Shown: piece after piece, positions 50,801-52,688 of the stretch
Position numbering within the stretch: the stretch's first letter is position 1
Layout: every line of letters starts with the position of its first letter
NCBI GenBank assembly: GCA_910576975.1
Contig: CAJTJY010000025.1
Span: forward strand, 1 to 52,688
From: an uncultured Lachnospiraceae bacterium
Lineage (GTDB): Bacteria; Bacillota; Clostridia; Lachnospirales; Lachnospiraceae
Length of the DNA: 52,688 nt
Direction of reading: 5' to 3'
Made by a program: the position numbers and the translations under genes
The notes under the pieces: model-generated
What the model was told of the DNA's origin: nothing
The model's database searches: none
What the model saw: only the letters and a program-made list of their open reading frames with translations

Positions 50801-52161
50801 TCATTTTTGTTCATAATATGAACTCCTGCCAGCACCCTTTTGCTCCAAAATTCCCACTTCACATAATGTTTTGATATAACGTTTCGTCGTCGCCACTAAT
50901 TTTCCTAATAAATCACGGCCTATTGCGTTGGTGATTATAGAATTATCATCCAGATATTTCAATATCGCAGCCAGGCGAACTTGTTCTTCTTGTGACAACT
51001 TTTCTAATTGCATATTAGACAGAGTGTCTTTTCCATATTTTTCAATAAATAATTTATTATATTGCTCACAAGGTTTACACAATACCATAACGCCCCTGGA
51101 GTTAGCATCCATTTCAGGATAGGGAGCATTTTCCTTTTTACATACCTCCATAACCTTATCAAAGCCTCTTCCCCAGGATTCAATCTCCCCAGCCTTGTAG
51201 AAAACATCTGCCAGTTTAGGATTGCATGGTATGGAAGAATGCTTCTTATATATTTCATCCACAGGCAAATTTTCTGGTCATTTTCCATCATTCCAAACAT
51301 ATATTTTATCTTCATAAATACTAATCTGAATGGGAATTCCGGTACTATAATCTTTGTGATTAATGGCATTCAATAGGATCTCACGAAATCCCTCTATTGG
51401 AAACATATATGTTTCTGTCCTCTGCAAACCCTCGTAATCAATCAAAGCTTTCATATACTTTGCATATAGCAACTCGACCGTTTTATCTGCTTGTAAAATT
51501 AATGACCCATGAACCTCATCTTGAAATCTTAAATCAGAATCTCCAAAATATCCAATTTTTATATATGCACCTGTTACCCATTTTTCTGGTTCAGGATGAA
51601 ACATTAAAATTTCTGCCTGTATCAAATTTTCTCCTTCAAATAATTTTAAATTCTCTAACAATAATTTGTCATTGACCTCTGCTGCAATTTTACTTAACCG
51701 CTTTTTATAAACAGATTTTTTTCTGAATTTCTGCAACGCTTCCATACTTAGGGCATCTGCTGTTTCTCCTGGTATTGGCACACTATCCCATGTTTTCCCT
51801 TGCCTTTGTAAAGGAATTTTAATAATTCTATTCCCTTTATCTCCTGCATGGTACTACCGCTGCGATAATAATATTTTCCTCTATAATTAACTGGAAACGG
51901 ATAACTATCAACTATAATTTCTATATATTCTAATCCATTTTCTTCTATAAGATTTATATCAGCAATAATATTCATCGTAGAAACAATTTTATTAGGAATA
52001 TCTTCTAATAGCTTTTTGGCATTTCGAATCCCTTTTACTTCCCCATTATCATCTATCCCAATAATAAGCGTCCCGCCCTATGCATTGGCATATCCGCATA
52101 TCCATTTCAAATATTCATCTTTCCAAATTTCCTTCCATTCAACGCCTTGATGCTCTGACAT
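50801..52161 (-). pseudogene. AlbA_2/Schlafen-like ATP-binding protein, disrupted
   Basis: Read from an ATG at 52159-52161, the frame begins MSEHQGVEWKEIWKDEYLKW and continues through AlbA_2, a helix-rich middle (EALQKFRKKSVYKKRLSKIA), an ATPase-like part (FREILLNAINHKDYSTGIPI) and a winged-helix end (ITNAIGRDLLGKLVATTKRY). At least three lesions break it: TAG at 52078-52080, where GGTLIIGID follows; a one-base frameshift near 51810-51830 (KFLY then RQGKTWDSVPIPGE in another frame); and TGA at 51278-51280 inside NDGK-PENLPVDEIY. Intact relatives (RecG-like ATP-binding DNA-binding proteins) are common accessory genes. Confidence 0.85.
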
Positions 52162-52244
52162 TTTTCTTTCCTGCTTTCACTTATTTGATTATTTCTATAT
52201 TATAGTCTATTCTCATCCTATTTTCATTTGATTAATATAAAAAA

Positions 52245-52275
52245 GAAACCCTGTATAAATCCAATACAAGGTTTC
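52245..52275. terminator. Hairpin 5' of the pseudogene
   Basis: GAAACC-CT-GTAT pairs with ATAC-AA-GGTTTC around AAATCCA. It is terminator-like on the plus strand or a remnant; 52276-52519 shows nothing else. Confidence 0.4.
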
Positions 52276-52519
52276 CATACATGGAAAGCCACAGCTTTAC
52301 CTCCGCTTTCGTACATCCCGTATATATTTTTCTTTTATAAATCTTTCATGTTGCCATTTCTGCTTTATATAGGCTAGAATGGAAATCTGCCATTTTAACT
52401 GTAAAAAACAATCTAATTCTGACAAGTGTAACTATTTCATTGAATTGAGGATTACATTTCTCGGTTAACAGCACATTGATTTCTAGAATCCTTCTCTCCC
52501 ACCTTAGGTATAACAAAAT

Positions 52520-52543
52520 CCTGTAAACCCTAACGTTTACAGG
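52520..52543 (-). terminator. Terminator of tRNA-Asn
   Basis: On the minus strand CCTGTAAAC and GTTTACAGG form the stem, followed by ATTTTGTT. Confidence 0.8.
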
Positions 52544-52554
52544 ACTTTCCCAAG

Positions 52555-52626
52555 CTCCCCGAGTTGGGCTCGAACCAACAACCCCACGGTTAACAGCCGC
52601 GTGCTCTACCATTGAGCTATCGAGGA
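52555..52626 (-). tRNA. tRNA-Asn (GTT)
   Basis: The acceptor pairs TCCTCGA with TCGGGGA, the anticodon loop is CTGTTAA (GTT) on a CGCGG/CCGTG stem, and the T-arm is GTTGG TTCGAGC CCAAC. Discriminator G; CCA not encoded. The decayed accessory genes lie on its 3' side, as is common for islands integrated at tRNA genes, but no attachment repeat was found. Confidence 0.93.
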
Positions 52627-52688
52627 TCATATCTCTAACTATCTCCCATGCCTTCAAAAGTTCACACAGACGATCCCGCCAAGGTCAA

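Noticed and set aside
52346..52657. 103-aa minus-strand frame
   Set aside because: It runs through tRNA-Asn and its terminator.
1..52688. CRISPR arrays, riboswitches, T-boxes, prophage or transposase genes
   Set aside because: No regularly spaced repeats, recognisable aptamer cores, phage structural genes or transposase-like proteins were seen in reading both strands.

Overview
The window looks like chromosomal DNA of a low-to-mid GC Gram-positive anaerobe of the Clostridia, most likely Lachnospiraceae. The reasons are strong GGAGG ribosome-binding sites, several TTG starts, a large Bacillus-type SRP RNA beside tadA, an N-terminal-rubredoxin (reverse) rubrerythrin, WYL, DUF5711 and DUF6128 proteins, and an FtsEX-S41 protease operon. 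No taxonomic search was possible. Most genes from 1 to 33 kb lie on the minus strand; from 33 to 49 kb they are mixed with a plus bias.

Layout. 0.1-4.1 kb: hybrid histidine kinase plus a double-receiver protein. 4.6-6.6 kb: FIST sensor plus soluble chemoreceptor operon. 6.7-9.6 kb: ftsE-ftsX-S41 protease (cell-wall hydrolase control). 9.7-12.5 kb: CdaR/PucR-type regulator, YitT membrane protein and a divergent WecG/TagA glycosyltransferase. 12.55-13.4 kb: gene-free region with a cluster of DnaA-box-like sites and a palindromic mobile element. 13.4-19.9 kb: SH3/NlpC-P60 hydrolase, trxB, a YjfB-like small protein, CPBP protease, CvfB, acyl-ACP thioesterase, tRNA-Gln and a YigZ protein. 20.0-21.9 kb: Fur-family regulator plus CZB chemoreceptor. 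22.4-25.1 kb: class A PBP. 25.4-29.0 kb: cvpA, DUF5711 and a LysM protein with a degenerate MPN-like domain. 29.1-32.8 kb: pfk-dnaX-ybaB-recR. 32.9-39.7 kb: tRNA-Ser, lipoprotein, DUF6128, GNAT, tadA, SRP RNA, PerR-like regulator, reverse rubrerythrin, a small charged protein and an XRE regulator. 39.7-45.3 kb: ferritin-like protein, DegV, SdpI, a PadR pair, a formate/nitrite-type channel and RtcB. 45.6-49.4 kb: TlpA lipoprotein, tiny CXXC protein, membrane polyferredoxin and twin WYL regulators. 49.4-52.2 kb: decayed accessory DNA (gene tail, MITE, truncated DUF262 gene, AlbA_2/ATPase pseudogene), followed by tRNA-Asn.

Common themes are envelope building (FtsEX/protease, NlpC/P60, PBP, LysM), redox and peroxide or metal sensing (TrxB, two Fur-family regulators each with a palindrome at its promoter, reverse rubrerythrin, ferritin-like protein, TlpA/polyferredoxin) and signalling (two chemoreceptors, hybrid kinase).

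The least ordinary feature is a set of about 180-bp nested palindromes. At least four complete copies and one partial copy are present. All complete copies share a central AAAGCTAGCTTT hairpin flanked by two side hairpins whose sequences differ between subfamilies while pairing is kept. They are flanked by two different kinds of terminal inverted repeat, and two copies have 7-8 bp target duplications. No transposase gene is visible in the window.
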